Below are positions 9,071 through 19,400 of a stretch of 64,000 nucleotides of DNA, piece by piece; positions within the stretch are counted from its first letter, which is position 1, and each line of letters starts with the position of its first letter. This DNA comes from Rosenbergiella collisarenosi (GTDB lineage Bacteria; Pseudomonadota; Gammaproteobacteria; Enterobacterales; Enterobacteriaceae): NCBI RefSeq assembly GCF_018494085.1, contig NZ_JABBFP010000001.1, positions 124,001-188,000 on the forward strand. The letters run 5' to 3'. Made by a program: the position numbers and the translations under genes. The notes below the pieces were generated by a model that did no database searches, had not been told where the DNA came from, and worked only from the letters and a program-made list of their open reading frames with translations.

Positions 9071-10342
9071 AATTTTTTGGTAATATTTTTGCAACCAATT
9101 TATAAGCTCTTTCTCACCAATTGTGAGTTGCTGGGCACCGCTGAGGTCCCACATGCGTAATGTATGATCCTTATTAATCGTCACTATGATTTGGCACTGG
9201 TTCTGGCGCGCAGTATGGTGCTGTCGTTTAAGTTTTGAGCCACTACAATCGACAACGACACTCAATGCGTTAATGTTGCTCCGAATCTTCTCGGCAATAG
9301 TTTGAGCGTATAAGCCGTCATCGTTCATCTCATTGGTGATGACGACGTTAGGGCTAAAATGCCATAAGGGATTATCATTCTGCTGTAGAGTTTGAATAAG
9401 AAGTAAGAGACGTTCAATACCAATAGCAAAGCCACAAGCAGGAAGTGCTTTAGGATTAAATAGCTCAGCTAATCCGTCGTAACGCCCGCCGCCACATACA
9501 GTTCCTTGCGCTCCTAGTTCATCGGTGACCCATTCAAAAACGGTACGAGTGTAATAGTCCAAACCACGGACTAAGCGAGGATTGATAGTATAAGGGATAC
9601 CTGCGCAATCGATGATTTGGCAGACGGTGTTGAAGTGGTTTCGAGACTCCTCATTTAAATAGTCCAATAACTTAGGAGCCTGTTCAAGCATAGATTGCAT
9701 CGCCGGATTTTTGCTATCGAGGATACGCAGTGGATTAGTTTCAAGGCGCTTAATACTTTCTTCATCAAGAATATCCCGATGAGCTTCGAACCATAGCAGT
9801 AGTTGCTCACGATGTTGCTGGCGTTCTTCTAGGGTTCCTAAGGAATTAAGTTCTAAACGAACATACTGAGCAAGCCCGAGCTCTTGGAATAGGTCTCGGA
9901 CCATAAAAATTAATTCTGCATCAATATCTGGTCCTTTCATCGCAAAAGCCTCTACGCCAAATTGAGTAAACTGACGTAGGCGACCTTTTTGCGGACGTTC
10001 ATAACGAAACATAGGACCTTGATACCAAATTCGCTGCGTTTTGTTATAGCAAAGATTATTTTCTAATACTGCGCGCATACAGCCACTTGTGCCTTCAGGG
10101 CGTAAAGTAACGTGTTCACCGCTTTTATCAGTAAAGTTATACATTTCTTTGGCGATGATGTCCGTTGCTTCACCGATACTACGTTCAAATAAAGAAACGG
10201 GTTCCAACAAGGGTAAGCGCATTTCATTATAGCCATATCGAAAAGTTAACCGACGTAATTTATTTTCCAGCCATTGCCATATAGGTGTTTCGTCAGGTAG
10301 CACATCCCGCATACCACGTATTGCTTTTGTTTTAGTGCTCAT
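9062..10342 (-). CDS. hisS: Histidyl-tRNA synthetase, hdc-linked copy
   Basis: 426 aa class II synthetase charging tRNA(His). Catalytic motifs look intact: RLPLLEP (motif 1), TLRPEGT, YQGPMFRYERPQKGRLRQF (motif 2), RGLDYYTRTVFEW (histidine-binding), GGGRYDGL and GFAIGIERL (motif 3). The C-terminal anticodon-binding domain (about 330-426) is more divergent from E. coli than the core. The housekeeping hisS of enterobacteria lies next to ispG, so this is probably a second copy; that cannot be checked here. A hisS next to hdc is known from the Morganella histidine decarboxylase cluster. AGAGGACTCAAA precedes the ATG. It may maintain charging of tRNA(His) when the decarboxylase depletes histidine. 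Confidence 0.93.
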   Translation of the reverse strand: MSTKTKAIRGMRDVLPDETPIWQWLENKLRRLTFRYGYNEMRLPLLEPVSLFERSIGEATDIIAKEMYNFTDKSGEHVTLRPEGTSGCMRAVLENNLCYNKTQRIWYQGPMFRYERPQKGRLRQFTQFGVEAFAMKGPDIDAELIFMVRDLFQELGLAQYVRLELNSLGTLEERQQHREQLLLWFEAHRDILDEESIKRLETNPLRILDSKNPAMQSMLEQAPKLLDYLNEESRNHFNTVCQIIDCAGIPYTINPRLVRGLDYYTRTVFEWVTDELGAQGTVCGGGRYDGLAELFNPKALPACGFAIGIERLLLLIQTLQQNDNPLWHFSPNVVITNEMNDDGLYAQTIAEKIRSNINALSVVVDCSGSKLKRQHHTARQNQCQIIVTINKDHTLRMWDLSGAQQLTIGEKELINWLQKYYQKILG

Positions 10343-10406
10343 TTTGAGTCCTCTTAATACCTACCCCCAGCGATTCAAATGCCGACAGTATTAGTATTTT
10401 TGCTTG

Positions 10407-10440
10407 AGACTTTGGTGGCGACGGGTCGACACCAAAGTCT
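10407..10440. repeat. Long hairpin between hdc and hisS2
   Basis: Perfect 11-bp arms AGACTTTGGTG / CACCAAAGTCT around a 12-nt centre that can itself pair (CGA/TCG). There is no U-run on the operon strand, so it is more likely an mRNA-processing, stability or binding element than a terminator. It fills much of the 116-nt gap after hdc. Confidence 0.6.
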
Positions 10441-10458
10441 TCTATGGTATGACCTTCA

Positions 10459-11595
10459 CTACGCGGCTCGTTGATTTTTATCAGCAATAACGTCGTCAAT
10501 TAATTGGTCAATCTGAGAACTATCGAGATGATGGGCGGTTGTAATGAGATGTGCGACATCATCAGATATAGCGAGGCAGTGTTTTTTCCATACCCATTCA
10601 GAAGGTTTGGGGAAGACGACAGTAATAGAGTTTCTATGGCATAAGGCATCAATTCCAGCGGCTTTGAAACGATCAACTGCATAGTTAGCCATAGTTAAAC
10701 TATGCCCTATACGACGACGCCACTCGGCTTCTGAGTGACTGCGTACTGCAGCCCACATCATTAGTGGTGTATGGCCATTACGCGAACCGGAGATGGTTTT
10801 ATCGTGTGCGGCAATATAATCAATTTCAACGCTAATTCGGTCGACGTTCTTTTTCTTAGCGACTACGATGCCACAAGGAATAGGTGAACCAATCATCTTA
10901 TGTCCCGATACGCCAATTGAATCGATACCCTCGGCAAAAGTGAATGGCTGCGGATTTTCAACAAACGGTAAAATCATACCACTGAGCGCGGCATCAGCAT
11001 GCAAGTAGTAATTTTCTCGCGGAATACCGATTGCCGCAATCCTATTTTGAATTTCACTAATATTATCAATCGCACCGCGTACGGTAGTTCCGATATTGGC
11101 AAATATAATAGGATGCAATTCACCGGAGAGGGTTATTTTCTTTATAAGATCGTCATAATCTATTTCACCATTGGGTTGTGAATTGACTAATTGTGATTTA
11201 ATTCTTAATAGTTTTACAATTTTAGCTACTGAGTAATGAGTGTCCTTGGAGTAATAAAGCGTTCCATCTGGGAATAGCTCTCTTCCAAGATAACAACCAA
11301 ACATGTTGCTTTCGGTGCCACCATTGGTGACATACCCCCAACTTTCTTCGAATGGGATGTTGAAGATATTTGAAAAGTATTCCATCACTTCTTTTTCAAA
11401 ATCGAAAGAGTTTAGTAAATAATTACAATACTCTGCCCAGTCGCCACAATTATTAATTGAGAATCTTAAAAATCTTTCGAGTATAGAATAATCGAAATCT
11501 GCTGACTCTGGATAGCCAATATTGAAATATTGATTTTTTACACAATGCGCCCAGAATGCATCTAGTTTATTTTGATCCGTAATAGATAAAGACAT
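10459..11595 (-). CDS. hdc: PLP-dependent histidine decarboxylase
   Basis: 378 aa, the size of the Gram-negative (Morganella/Raoultella/Erwinia-type) enzyme, and very similar to it throughout. It converts histidine to histamine and CO2, consuming a cytoplasmic proton. PLP-fold group II decarboxylase landmarks: [11 protein letters not shown] (about 90-100), KDTHYSV with the ring-stacking His120, DAALSG with the PLP-contacting Asp201, and SGHKMIGSP with the Schiff-base Lys233. TAGGAGTTAAAA precedes the ATG. It sits 32 nt behind the antiporter gene, so the two are co-transcribed, giving a decarboxylase-antiporter acid-resistance module. Lower GC than the flanking housekeeping genes is consistent with transfer. 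Confidence 0.96.
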   Translation of the reverse strand: MSLSITDQNKLDAFWAHCVKNQYFNIGYPESADFDYSILERFLRFSINNCGDWAEYCNYLLNSFDFEKEVMEYFSNIFNIPFEESWGYVTNGGTESNMFGCYLGRELFPDGTLYYSKDTHYSVAKIVKLLRIKSQLVNSQPNGEIDYDDLIKKITLSGELHPIIFANIGTTVRGAIDNISEIQNRIAAIGIPRENYYLHADAALSGMILPFVENPQPFTFAEGIDSIGVSGHKMIGSPIPCGIVVAKKKNVDRISVEIDYIAAHDKTISGSRNGHTPLMMWAAVRSHSEAEWRRRIGHSLTMANYAVDRFKAAGIDALCHRNSITVVFPKPSEWVWKKHCLAISDDVAHLITTAHHLDSSQIDQLIDDVIADKNQRAA

Positions 11596-11627
11596 TTTTA
11601 ACTCCTATAGATAGTTTATTTATTAAA

Positions 11628-12974
11628 TTAACTTTCAACATTATCGCTGGGTTGACCATTTTTACTACGGCCCGCCACGACGAAAGAGAATAGAGGGATA
11701 GTTACCGACATTATTACTGTTCCCCAAAAAATGGAATCAGTGCCTGAGCCTAGTAGTGCGAAGATGCTATATATCATGCCTATAATTGCCAGCACGCAGT
11801 AGAATATAAAGCTAGCGCCATGGTTTTTATTTTTATTCATCATGATGATAGGGAGTGAAATAATCGCGTACATATAGGGGAGTAGAGAAGCGAATACGGA
11901 CATTAATATAACAACTTGAAACTGCTTAGCGAGATTAGGGGAAGCTGTTAATAACAGGACGATACTCATCAATATCCCTGAGATAATAAGCCCTTTTATA
12001 GGTACATCATTTTTATTAGTTTGTGCGAAAACTTTCGGAAATAAACCCTGTTTTGCACCAGCTCGAGGTCCCTCAGATTGTAAGATTAGCCAGCCGGAGA
12101 TTGAACCAAAGCAGGCAATAATACTTAGCGCTGAAGCGATATTACCGGCAGTTTTGCCAAACATATAGCGTGCGGCGTCGGCGAAGGGAGCAGCTGAATT
12201 AATCAATTCTTCATGAGGGACGAGTCCCATAATGACGGTACAGCTACCAACATAACAAACCGAAGCAATCAATAAACCATAAACTGTTGCTCGCGGAACG
12301 GTACGCTCTGGATTTTCGACTTGTCCTGACGAGACGACCGCAGACTCGACACCTAAGAATCCCCATAATGCGATTGAGGCTGCAGACATGATGGCGGAAC
12401 TATCGCTATGTCCTGTACCGTTATAGACCGTGGTAAATAGCTTTGGGTCAAACCAAAACCAACCAATGATTCCTACACCTAATACCACTAAAAGCATACA
12501 ACTAGCGGTAAAGGATTGGGCTTTTCCCGCAGTTCTTGCTCCCAAACTCCCAAAGGCGATAAATGCCCATAAAATAATAATTCCAGTGATACAACCGTAA
12601 ATCGGTTGGTGAAGAATAGGGAAGAAATAGCTAAGGTAGCCGACACCAGCGACCAGTAATGCGACATTTCCTATCCAAGCACTAATCCAATAACACACTG
12701 TGGTTTGGAAGCCAATAAAGGGGCCGAAAGCATCACTTGCATAAGCGACAATACCTCCCGCACGCGGGGTGATTAGACTGGTTTTAGCAAATACTAATGC
12801 TAAAGCAATTACACCAACAATAGTAAATACCCACCCCCATAATGAAATATAACCGACTCCTGCCAGATTGGTCGGTAGCATAAATACACCCGATCCCATC
12901 ATATTAGAGGCAGTGACTAAAGTGAGAGCAGTTAAGCCCATTTTTTTTGTGGCACCTGCACTAACATTTCCCAT
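11628..12974 (-). CDS. APC-family antiporter, probable histidine/histamine exchanger
   Basis: 448 aa from the ATG at 12974 (MGNVSAGATKKMGL), chosen because GAGGATTCA lies just before it; an ATG at 13010 lacks this. It has about 12 hydrophobic segments and the APC signature GSGVFMLP near TM1, plus LWGFLGVESAVVSSGQVENPERTVPRAT around TM6-loop, as in CadB/PotE/AdiC. These exchange an amino acid for its decarboxylation product. Position directly before hdc makes histidine-in/histamine-out the likely exchange, by analogy with hdcT of Morganella. Substrate is inferred from context only. Confidence 0.88.
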   Translation of the reverse strand: MGNVSAGATKKMGLTALTLVTASNMMGSGVFMLPTNLAGVGYISLWGWVFTIVGVIALALVFAKTSLITPRAGGIVAYASDAFGPFIGFQTTVCYWISAWIGNVALLVAGVGYLSYFFPILHQPIYGCITGIIILWAFIAFGSLGARTAGKAQSFTASCMLLVVLGVGIIGWFWFDPKLFTTVYNGTGHSDSSAIMSAASIALWGFLGVESAVVSSGQVENPERTVPRATVYGLLIASVCYVGSCTVIMGLVPHEELINSAAPFADAARYMFGKTAGNIASALSIIACFGSISGWLILQSEGPRAGAKQGLFPKVFAQTNKNDVPIKGLIISGILMSIVLLLTASPNLAKQFQVVILMSVFASLLPYMYAIISLPIIMMNKNKNHGASFIFYCVLAIIGMIYSIFALLGSGTDSIFWGTVIMSVTIPLFSFVVAGRSKNGQPSDNVES

Positions 12975-13041
12975 AGATTGAATCCTCATTCTTATAAAAT
13001 AATCATGCATTCATAATTAATTTATTTTTCCATGGGTGTTG

Positions 13042-13071
13042 TTTAAAATGATGACTAAAGTCATTTTTCAA
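13042..13071 (-). promoter_or_regulatory. Possible promoter/operator of the hdc operon
   Basis: On the minus strand, a TTGAAA (-35 match, 13066-13071) is followed by a perfect palindrome ATGAC-TTTA-GTCAT (13051-13064) lying in the spacer, then a weak TTTTAA 17 nt downstream. A palindrome in the spacer is typical operator geometry, but the -10 match is poor and the region is very AT-rich. Confidence 0.35.
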
Positions 13072-13210
13072 TTATTAATTGATATATTTTAACGAAGGGT
13101 GGTTGTTTTTTTGTACAGTAGGTGGGTTATTTACTCCGTCCCCTTTTTTATATCCTATGTGTAAGAGGACGTTTTCAGAAAGTATGTGGGTATTTAATAT
13201 TTGAGGGGGG

Positions 13211-13579
13211 TTATCTTTTTTTTATTGCCATGATTAAATAGATACCCATAATAATGCATCCAATGCCAATCACAGCTTGGTAACTTAATGAATTTTTTTC
13301 GGTGGGGATGAATAGTGATGTTATCCATACAAGTATATAGCTGAGACTAAGTAGCGGATAAGCCTCGGCAAGTGGGAGGTTGCGTAGTGCTCGGGTCCAG
13401 CTAAGCAAAGATAAACCATAACTGAACAAGCCTAAAAATAAATAGAGTGTTTCGGGCCTAATACTTAAGAAAAATACGAGAGAAAAAGTATCGGGTCCAG
13501 TATGCATAGCCAAGCGAAGTAGAACTTGTGCAATAGTCACTAAAAAAATACTCGTAATGGCCCAGCGATACCTTTTCAA
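13211..13579 (-). CDS. arnF: ArnF, subunit of undecaprenyl-phosphate-aminoarabinose flippase
   Basis: 122 aa small multidrug-resistance-like membrane protein with four TM segments and the conserved YPLLSLSYILVWI stretch. With ArnE it is thought to flip undecaprenyl-P-4-amino-4-deoxy-L-arabinose across the inner membrane. I place the start at a TTG (13579) giving MKRYRWAITSIFLVTIAQ, which aligns with the family N-terminus (MKGYLW type); the TTG overlaps the arnE stop as TTGA. The open frame extends further upstream, inside arnE, without conservation. Last gene of the operon; about 130 nt of AT-rich DNA follow before the hdc promoter. Confidence 0.9.
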   Translation of the reverse strand: MKRYRWAITSIFLVTIAQVLLRLAMHTGPDTFSLVFFLSIRPETLYLFLGLFSYGLSLLSWTRALRNLPLAEAYPLLSLSYILVWITSLFIPTEKNSLSYQAVIGIGCIIMGIYLIMAIKKR

Positions 13580-13902
13580 TATGACGTACCCAATAAAAAT
13601 GTCCCAATAATAATGAAAAGGATACCTAACCATTGTTGTTTGACGATTGGTTCTCGCCATAGCAAGTACGACATCAACGCCACCCAAAGATAATTAAGAC
13701 TCAACAAAGGATAAGCGATACCTACCGGCAGTATCTGCAACACCCGTAACCAGCACAGCATAGCTAGGGAGAGTAGCCCTAGCGCAATCAACATCCAAAT
13801 ATAAAACCAACGCCGATTTATACTTAACGCCGCTTGTTTTTGGCAGAGTTGGGCGATACCGCTTAGCAGGCTGGTTATCAATAATTGCCACCAGACGATC
13901 AT
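13576..13902 (-). CDS. arnE: ArnE, subunit of undecaprenyl-phosphate-aminoarabinose flippase
   Basis: 108 aa, four TM segments, with the same YPLLSLNYLWVALMSYLLWREP motif as EmrE-like family members. It partners ArnF. The ATG overlaps the arnT stop by 4 nt (ATGA), implying translational coupling. Confidence 0.93.
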   Translation of the reverse strand: MIVWWQLLITSLLSGIAQLCQKQAALSINRRWFYIWMLIALGLLSLAMLCWLRVLQILPVGIAYPLLSLNYLWVALMSYLLWREPIVKQQWLGILFIIIGTFLLGTSY

Positions 13903-15545
13903 TGTGGGAAATACTGAATTAGGATAACTCTCCCTTGCTGCACGACCCGATCAGCGGGAGGCAGGCTTGGGGGGAGTGCTTTATTTTCCACTTTCAGAAA
14001 AAGTGAAATCGTACCACTAGCTCTGTGTTGAGCTAGCCACGCGGGAAAGTCGGCTAAGGAGATAAATTTATGTCGTGCATCGGGGTAGCTCAGGCCGTAC
14101 GCCAATTCGCCTCGGTTATTAAGCATCATCACGTCACTGCGTTTCAGTTGCCAAGCTATCCCTGCGGCTATTCCTACGTCATTACTTAAAATAAACCTAC
14201 TTGGGCGCAATGCCTGAGCCGTAGACTGTAAAAAAAATTGTGGGGCTTTAGTGAGTATGATTGACGCCGGGGTAATTGAACCAAAGGCTAGCGCTATCCC
14301 TAATGGGCAGCACGCGAGACTTTGCCAACCGAACCGTGGGCACTTCAAGGCTAAGTAAGCACACAGCAGCCATACAGCGAAGGCCAAAAGCGCCAATACA
14401 AACTTCCCTATTTCAGTAGTCGGCCAGAAGGGCTTATCCATTACCCCACAAGGGGATACCGCAATAGCCGCGATGATCACTAGACTGGCGAAGAGGATAT
14501 TTATCCAAGCCGCTAGCTTAATCGCGGTATTCCCTTTCGTCAGAGATACCCGAAGATAACGTGCCATTAATAATGCTAACGGGGCAAAACAGGGCAATAT
14601 ATAGGTGAGTAGCTTGCCATTTGCGAGGCTAAAAAAAAGTAACGGCATGATCGTCCAAGCCAATAAATAACCCGCTTTAATCGTTCGATATCGCCATCCA
14701 TAGTATAGGGCACCCGGTAGCAGGCCGAGCCAAGGGAGTGAACCCGCAATAAACCACGGGAAGTAATACCAGAAGGGGGCATCATGCTGGGCATTACTTT
14801 GCGCAAAACGTTGAACGTGCTCAATCCAAAAGAAGTAATGCCAAAAATCCGGCTCTTGCCGCGCAATGGTCACTGCCCAAGGCAATACAGTGAGTGAACA
14901 GCAAAACATAGCAAGAAAGCTATAGAGGATAATCTCCATGCGTCGTTGAGCCGTAAGCAACCAAGGAAGGATACTGATGACAGGAACGGCAAGAGCAATA
15001 AATCCCTTAGTCATCACGCCAAGCCCGCAACAGATCCCCAATAGAGCGTAGTAACAAATCTTTTTGCCACGTTCGCAAGCTTGATAGGCCTGCCAAAAAC
15101 AGACCATCGCGGTCACGAACCAGAGAGTGAGTATGGGATCTAACACTGCGTAGGTGCCGATCCCATATACAATAAGCAGGGTTAGATGGATAACGGCAGT
15201 AAGGTAAGCCGTTTTGCGGCAACGCCATAAAGACTCAGCAAATTTCGCAAGCAGTAAACTCGACAGCAGCGTGGATATTATGGCACCGGCCCTGACGGCG
15301 AGATTACTCTCTCCCATCAACCACTGGCCAATAGTATTTATCCAATAACCGAGTACCGGTTTTTCAAAATAGCGCAGATCGAGGAAATGAGGTACCGCCC
15401 AGTGACCGTTGCTTAACATTTCACGACTGATCTCGGCGTAGCGAGTTTCATCCGGCTGCCAAAGTAGGCGGCCATTAATCGGTATAAGGTAGTAGAGTGC
15501 GATCAAGGCTGCTAGAAATAGGAAATATAGGCGGACGCGACTCAC
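13899..15545 (-). CDS. arnT: ArnT, lipid A 4-amino-4-deoxy-L-arabinosyltransferase
   Basis: 548 aa GT83/PMT-type membrane glycosyltransferase (family about 550 aa) transferring aminoarabinose from undecaprenyl phosphate to lipid A phosphates on the periplasmic side, which lowers surface charge and gives polymyxin resistance. The first periplasmic loop after TM1 carries [12 protein letters not shown] (about residues 32-43), the catalytic-loop signature, followed by [10 protein letters not shown]. About 12 hydrophobic segments precede a soluble C-terminal domain (about 430-548). It overlaps arnD by 4 nt. Confidence 0.96.
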   Translation of the reverse strand: MSRVRLYFLFLAALIALYYLIPINGRLLWQPDETRYAEISREMLSNGHWAVPHFLDLRYFEKPVLGYWINTIGQWLMGESNLAVRAGAIISTLLSSLLLAKFAESLWRCRKTAYLTAVIHLTLLIVYGIGTYAVLDPILTLWFVTAMVCFWQAYQACERGKKICYYALLGICCGLGVMTKGFIALAVPVISILPWLLTAQRRMEIILYSFLAMFCCSLTVLPWAVTIARQEPDFWHYFFWIEHVQRFAQSNAQHDAPFWYYFPWFIAGSLPWLGLLPGALYYGWRYRTIKAGYLLAWTIMPLLFFSLANGKLLTYILPCFAPLALLMARYLRVSLTKGNTAIKLAAWINILFASLVIIAAIAVSPCGVMDKPFWPTTEIGKFVLALLAFAVWLLCAYLALKCPRFGWQSLACCPLGIALAFGSITPASIILTKAPQFFLQSTAQALRPSRFILSNDVGIAAGIAWQLKRSDVMMLNNRGELAYGLSYPDARHKFISLADFPAWLAQHRASGTISLFLKVENKALPPSLPPADRVVQQGRVILIQYFPQ

Positions 15546-16450
15546 GATTGCAGCTCCTGATGACCCAGCCAGCCTTCTCTGCCGGCTTGTTTTTTACGAA
15601 TGACTTTTCCTGTCGGGAGAGGCGAAAGTCGCTCGGTGAGTAGCTCGCTGAGGGGACAAAACGTAATGCCTTCATCGGCGGCCATCTGCAATAACTGCTC
15701 GAAATATTTCCCGGCAACAATTCCTTCTACCTCCGCATGGATCGTGTAAACCGGATCACCTTTCGCTTGATGAATATTGTCAAGCAAGTAGCGGTTGAAG
15801 GCTTTTGCAGGTAAAGCACGGCCGACGACTTCATCCCACGTCGGTAACGTTACCGGAATTTGTACGGTTGCCAAGTTCACCGAGGAAATGAGTGGCCGGA
15901 ACATCTCACTGCCGCGACAATCGCTGTGATAGCGCAAAGCGAAGCGTTGTTCAAACTCAATAACTCGTTGATCTGCTCTCCAGCCAGGTGCTGCGGAGCA
16001 TTCGACAGGCCTGCCGATAATACGGGAAAGTTCCTGAAGGCCGAGTGTCAGCTGTTCAACAATTTGTTGTTCACCCCACGACTCGATATGCGTCTGCCAA
16101 GCGTAATGATCCCAAGCGTGTAAACCAACTTCGTGAGTTTTCGCGGTGTCCTGAATTATCGTCTCACAGCGCTGGCCAATTTTTTTTCCTGGCCAACACG
16201 TCCCGGCTAATAGAATATCCCACCCATACAGTGACGCGGCACGAGAGCGGATCATTTTTAATAGAAAGCGTGGCTTGATCAGCCGCCAGAGATGACGACC
16301 CATATTGTCTGGGCCGACACTGAAAAAGAAACTCGCCCTAAGCTGGTGTTGCGCTAAATGAGTGAGGAGGGAAGGCACCCCATACCGTGTGCCGCGAAGT
16401 GTATCAACATCAATACGCAGTCCTACACGTCTCATCTTATTTACCGTCAT
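15542..16450 (-). CDS. arnD: ArnD, 4-deoxy-4-formamido-L-arabinose-phosphoundecaprenol deformylase
   Basis: 302 aa NodB-type polysaccharide deacetylase. It removes the formyl group from undecaprenyl-P-Ara4FN. Motifs: [16 protein letters not shown] at the N-terminus (metal-binding Asp), [14 protein letters not shown] in the middle (the His-x3-His type metal site) and APGWRADQR. There is no signal peptide; the enzyme acts at the cytoplasmic membrane face. Its start overlaps the end of arnA by 14 nt. Confidence 0.96.
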   Translation of the reverse strand: MTVNKMRRVGLRIDVDTLRGTRYGVPSLLTHLAQHQLRASFFFSVGPDNMGRHLWRLIKPRFLLKMIRSRAASLYGWDILLAGTCWPGKKIGQRCETIIQDTAKTHEVGLHAWDHYAWQTHIESWGEQQIVEQLTLGLQELSRIIGRPVECSAAPGWRADQRVIEFEQRFALRYHSDCRGSEMFRPLISSVNLATVQIPVTLPTWDEVVGRALPAKAFNRYLLDNIHQAKGDPVYTIHAEVEGIVAGKYFEQLLQMAADEGITFCPLSELLTERLSPLPTGKVIRKKQAGREGWLGHQELQS

Positions 16451-18419
16451 CTGTAAGGGTTACTGAACGAAGAAAAAAATCGAGCGTGCGTTCAATGGTC
16501 TGCGCTAAGGGAATGGTCGGTTGCCAGTCGAGATAGCGCTGCGCATTACTTATGCTCGGTTTACGGTGTTCTACATCTTGGTAACCCTCACCATAAAACT
16601 GACGGCTTTCAATCGGTTTAAACCCAGCAAAAGGAGGAAAGTGAGCGCGTAAGGGATGCTTCTCAAAGCAGGTAAGAAGCATCTGTGCGAGTTGACTAAT
16701 GCTAGCCTCATTGTGTGGGTTACCGATATTAATAATCTTTCCATTGCAAATATTATTCGGATTCTCGATGATTCGAAATAGCGCAGAAATCCCATCGTTG
16801 ATATCGGTGAAACACCGTTTTTGATGTCCTCCTTCAATGAGTTTTATCGGCGTCCCCTCGACGAGATTTAAAATTAACTGTGTGATGGCGCGTGAACTTC
16901 CAATCCTTGCTGCATCGAGGCTATCCAAGCGAGGACCCATCCAATTAAATGGTCGAAATAGAGTGAATTGCAGGCCATGTTTATCGCCATAAGCCCAGAT
17001 GATCCTATCTAGTAACTGTTTCGAAACAGAGTAGATCCAACGTTGTTTATCGATGGGGCCGACGACGAGGGACGAATGGTTTTCGTTAAATTCCTCATCA
17101 GTACACATCCCGTAAACTTCCGAGGTTGAAGGGAAAATTACGCGTTTGTTATATTTCACACAATCACGAATGATTTTTAAGTTCTCTTCAAAATCCAGCT
17201 CGAAGACACGTAAAGGATTACGGGTATATTCAATTGGTGTGGCAATTGCCACTAACGGTAGAACGATGTCGCACTTCTTAATATGGTATTCGATCCACTC
17301 TGAATGAATACTGATATCTCCTTCAACGAAGTGGAAGCGTGGTGAATCCAAAAAACGGGCTATTGCTTCTGAACCAATATCCAACCCGTAAACATCATAG
17401 TTACCTGAGGTAAGCAGTCGCTCAGTAAGATGATTACCAATAAAACCATTTACACCCAAAATAAGTACTTTCGTGCGTGTTGTTTTTCGCCGTGGTAGAG
17501 CATTTTGAAGGCGTGACCCAACGACTAACCCTAAGTATTCCGCGAGTTGCGAACCCTGCATATAGAGTCCTTGCGAGGGCTGACCGGTAATAATCTCTAA
17601 CGCATTTTCCTGACAAGCGATACGTAAGGGGGAGACAGATAGTACCGTTCCAGGTAGCGAATGATGTTCGAGAGGGGTGATCGCAGCTTGCCAAACAATA
17701 AGCGGTTGGTTACCCGCATAGCTTAATGCGCCTGGCCATGGATAAGTGACCGCTCTGACCAAATTGTTCAAAGTACTAGCGGGTTGGTTCCAATCTAGTC
17801 GTCCATCTTCTGGCGTTCGGCGGCGGAAATAGGTCGCCTGTGACTCATCCTGTGCGATCGCTGTGTAGTGGCCTTGGAGCAGACTAGGCAAGGTTTCTGC
17901 GAGAAGCGAGTGAGCGAGTTGGCAGAGTTTGTGGTGGAGTGTTAATGCGGTGTCACTGTCGCTAATCGTAACCTGTCGTTGAGCAATAATTTCGCCCGCA
18001 TCAAGTTGCTCTACCATACGGTGGAGAGTCACTCCCGTTTCAGACTCACCGTTGGCGAGCACCCAATTAAGAGGCGCACAGCCCCGATATTTAGGTAATA
18101 GGGATCCATGAAGATTGAACGCCCGATCAGGGGCACAGTCGAGAATTTGCCGACTAATAGGCTGTCGGAAGTAAAAAGAGAAAATTAAATCAGGACTTAT
18201 AGATTTTATTTTTTCGATCCAGATCGGATGATTAACATCATCCGGAGCATAAACAGCAATTTCATGCTCTGCCGCTAATTTGGCTACAGAGCGGTAAAAT
18301 ATATTTTCATCTTTATTATCGGTATGAGTAAATATCGCATTAATCGTGACTCCAGCCTTGAGTAACTCAATAATCCCCGTACAGCCAATATCGTGGTAAG
18401 CAAAAACGACAGCGTTCAT
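16437..18419 (-). CDS. arnA: ArnA, bifunctional UDP-4-amino-L-arabinose formyltransferase / UDP-glucuronate decarboxylase
   Basis: 660 aa, the normal two-domain length. Residues about 1-305 are the N10-formyl-THF-dependent formyltransferase ([19 protein letters not shown] with the catalytic Asn-His). Residues about 315-660 are an SDR dehydrogenase/decarboxylase with the NAD loop [10 protein letters not shown] and the catalytic YSVSKQLLD (Tyr-x3-Lys) plus STSEVYG. It makes UDP-Ara4O and formylates UDP-Ara4N for lipid A modification. It lies 17 nt behind arnC. Confidence 0.97.
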   Translation of the reverse strand: MNAVVFAYHDIGCTGIIELLKAGVTINAIFTHTDNKDENIFYRSVAKLAAEHEIAVYAPDDVNHPIWIEKIKSISPDLIFSFYFRQPISRQILDCAPDRAFNLHGSLLPKYRGCAPLNWVLANGESETGVTLHRMVEQLDAGEIIAQRQVTISDSDTALTLHHKLCQLAHSLLAETLPSLLQGHYTAIAQDESQATYFRRRTPEDGRLDWNQPASTLNNLVRAVTYPWPGALSYAGNQPLIVWQAAITPLEHHSLPGTVLSVSPLRIACQENALEIITGQPSQGLYMQGSQLAEYLGLVVGSRLQNALPRRKTTRTKVLILGVNGFIGNHLTERLLTSGNYDVYGLDIGSEAIARFLDSPRFHFVEGDISIHSEWIEYHIKKCDIVLPLVAIATPIEYTRNPLRVFELDFEENLKIIRDCVKYNKRVIFPSTSEVYGMCTDEEFNENHSSLVVGPIDKQRWIYSVSKQLLDRIIWAYGDKHGLQFTLFRPFNWMGPRLDSLDAARIGSSRAITQLILNLVEGTPIKLIEGGHQKRCFTDINDGISALFRIIENPNNICNGKIINIGNPHNEASISQLAQMLLTCFEKHPLRAHFPPFAGFKPIESRQFYGEGYQDVEHRKPSISNAQRYLDWQPTIPLAQTIERTLDFFLRSVTLTDDGK

Positions 18420-18436
18420 TATTATTCCTATATTAA

Positions 18437-19396
18437 TTATTGCTTAGTGGATTTCACTATCTGTTGAATAAAGTAGCGAGGTCTTGCTCTTACATCGTTA
18501 TAGATTCTGCCAATATATTCTCCGAGCAATCCTAGCCCTATAAATTGGGCACCAATAAAAATAAAGAGTAATGCGAAGAGTAAAAAGACACCGTCTGCCG
18601 ACCATTGCGGCCCCAAAATAATGCGCATAGTGATCAAGAAGAGAGAACATAGGAAACCGATAACGGCGATAATGCTGCCGAAAATACTGAGGAGGCGTAG
18701 GGGGGTAGTGGTAATACAGGTGATTAAGTCATACATAAGATTAATCAACCGCATTGTCGTATATTTAGATTCACCATATTCCCGCTCGGCATGCTTAACG
18801 GGAACATCAATGACTCGCCGGGCGAAAGTATTCGCGAGCAGCGGAATAAAAGTACTTCTTTCGTGGCAAGTGAGCATGGCATCGATAATATGGCGGCGAT
18901 AGGCACGCAGCATACATCCGTAATCGCCAATATTTTGACCAGTAGACCGCTGAATTAGACAGTTAATAAGCTTAGAGGCGGTTTTACGAAACAGGCTGTC
19001 TTGACGATCGATTCTAACGGTACCGACGACGTCATAGCCTTCTGCTGCTTTATTGATCAGTAGAGGGATCTCTTCTGGAGGATTTTGTAAGTCGGCATCA
19101 AGAGTGATGATTAAATCGCCCTTAGCCTGACTAAAGCCAGCCATCAGTGCGGCATGTTGACCATAGTTACGATTAAGAAGAATGGCGGTAATCGTATTCG
19201 TATCACTGTTTGCCGCTTCACGAAGTAGAGAGACGGAATGGTCACTACTTCCATCATCAACCATGATAATTTCGTAAGGGTAATTGAGATCTTTGCATAC
19301 TGCGACGGTACGCGTTATTAACTCAGGTAAACATTGTTCTTCATTAAAAACGGGGATCACAATCGATATGAGGGTAAGTGGGGAATTTATCGACAT
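18437..19396 (-). CDS. arnC: ArnC, undecaprenyl-phosphate 4-deoxy-4-formamido-L-arabinose transferase
   Basis: 319 aa GT2 glycosyltransferase. N-terminal catalytic domain with [17 protein letters not shown] and [12 protein letters not shown] (metal and nucleotide-binding Asp residues); the C-terminus has two TM segments (about 232-258 and 268-290). It attaches Ara4FN to undecaprenyl phosphate. It begins 4 nt after the arnB stop. Confidence 0.96.
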   Translation of the reverse strand: MSINSPLTLISIVIPVFNEEQCLPELITRTVAVCKDLNYPYEIIMVDDGSSDHSVSLLREAANSDTNTITAILLNRNYGQHAALMAGFSQAKGDLIITLDADLQNPPEEIPLLINKAAEGYDVVGTVRIDRQDSLFRKTASKLINCLIQRSTGQNIGDYGCMLRAYRRHIIDAMLTCHERSTFIPLLANTFARRVIDVPVKHAEREYGESKYTTMRLINLMYDLITCITTTPLRLLSIFGSIIAVIGFLCSLFLITMRIILGPQWSADGVFLLFALLFIFIGAQFIGLGLLGEYIGRIYNDVRARPRYFIQQIVKSTKQ

Positions 19397-19400
19397 AGCA

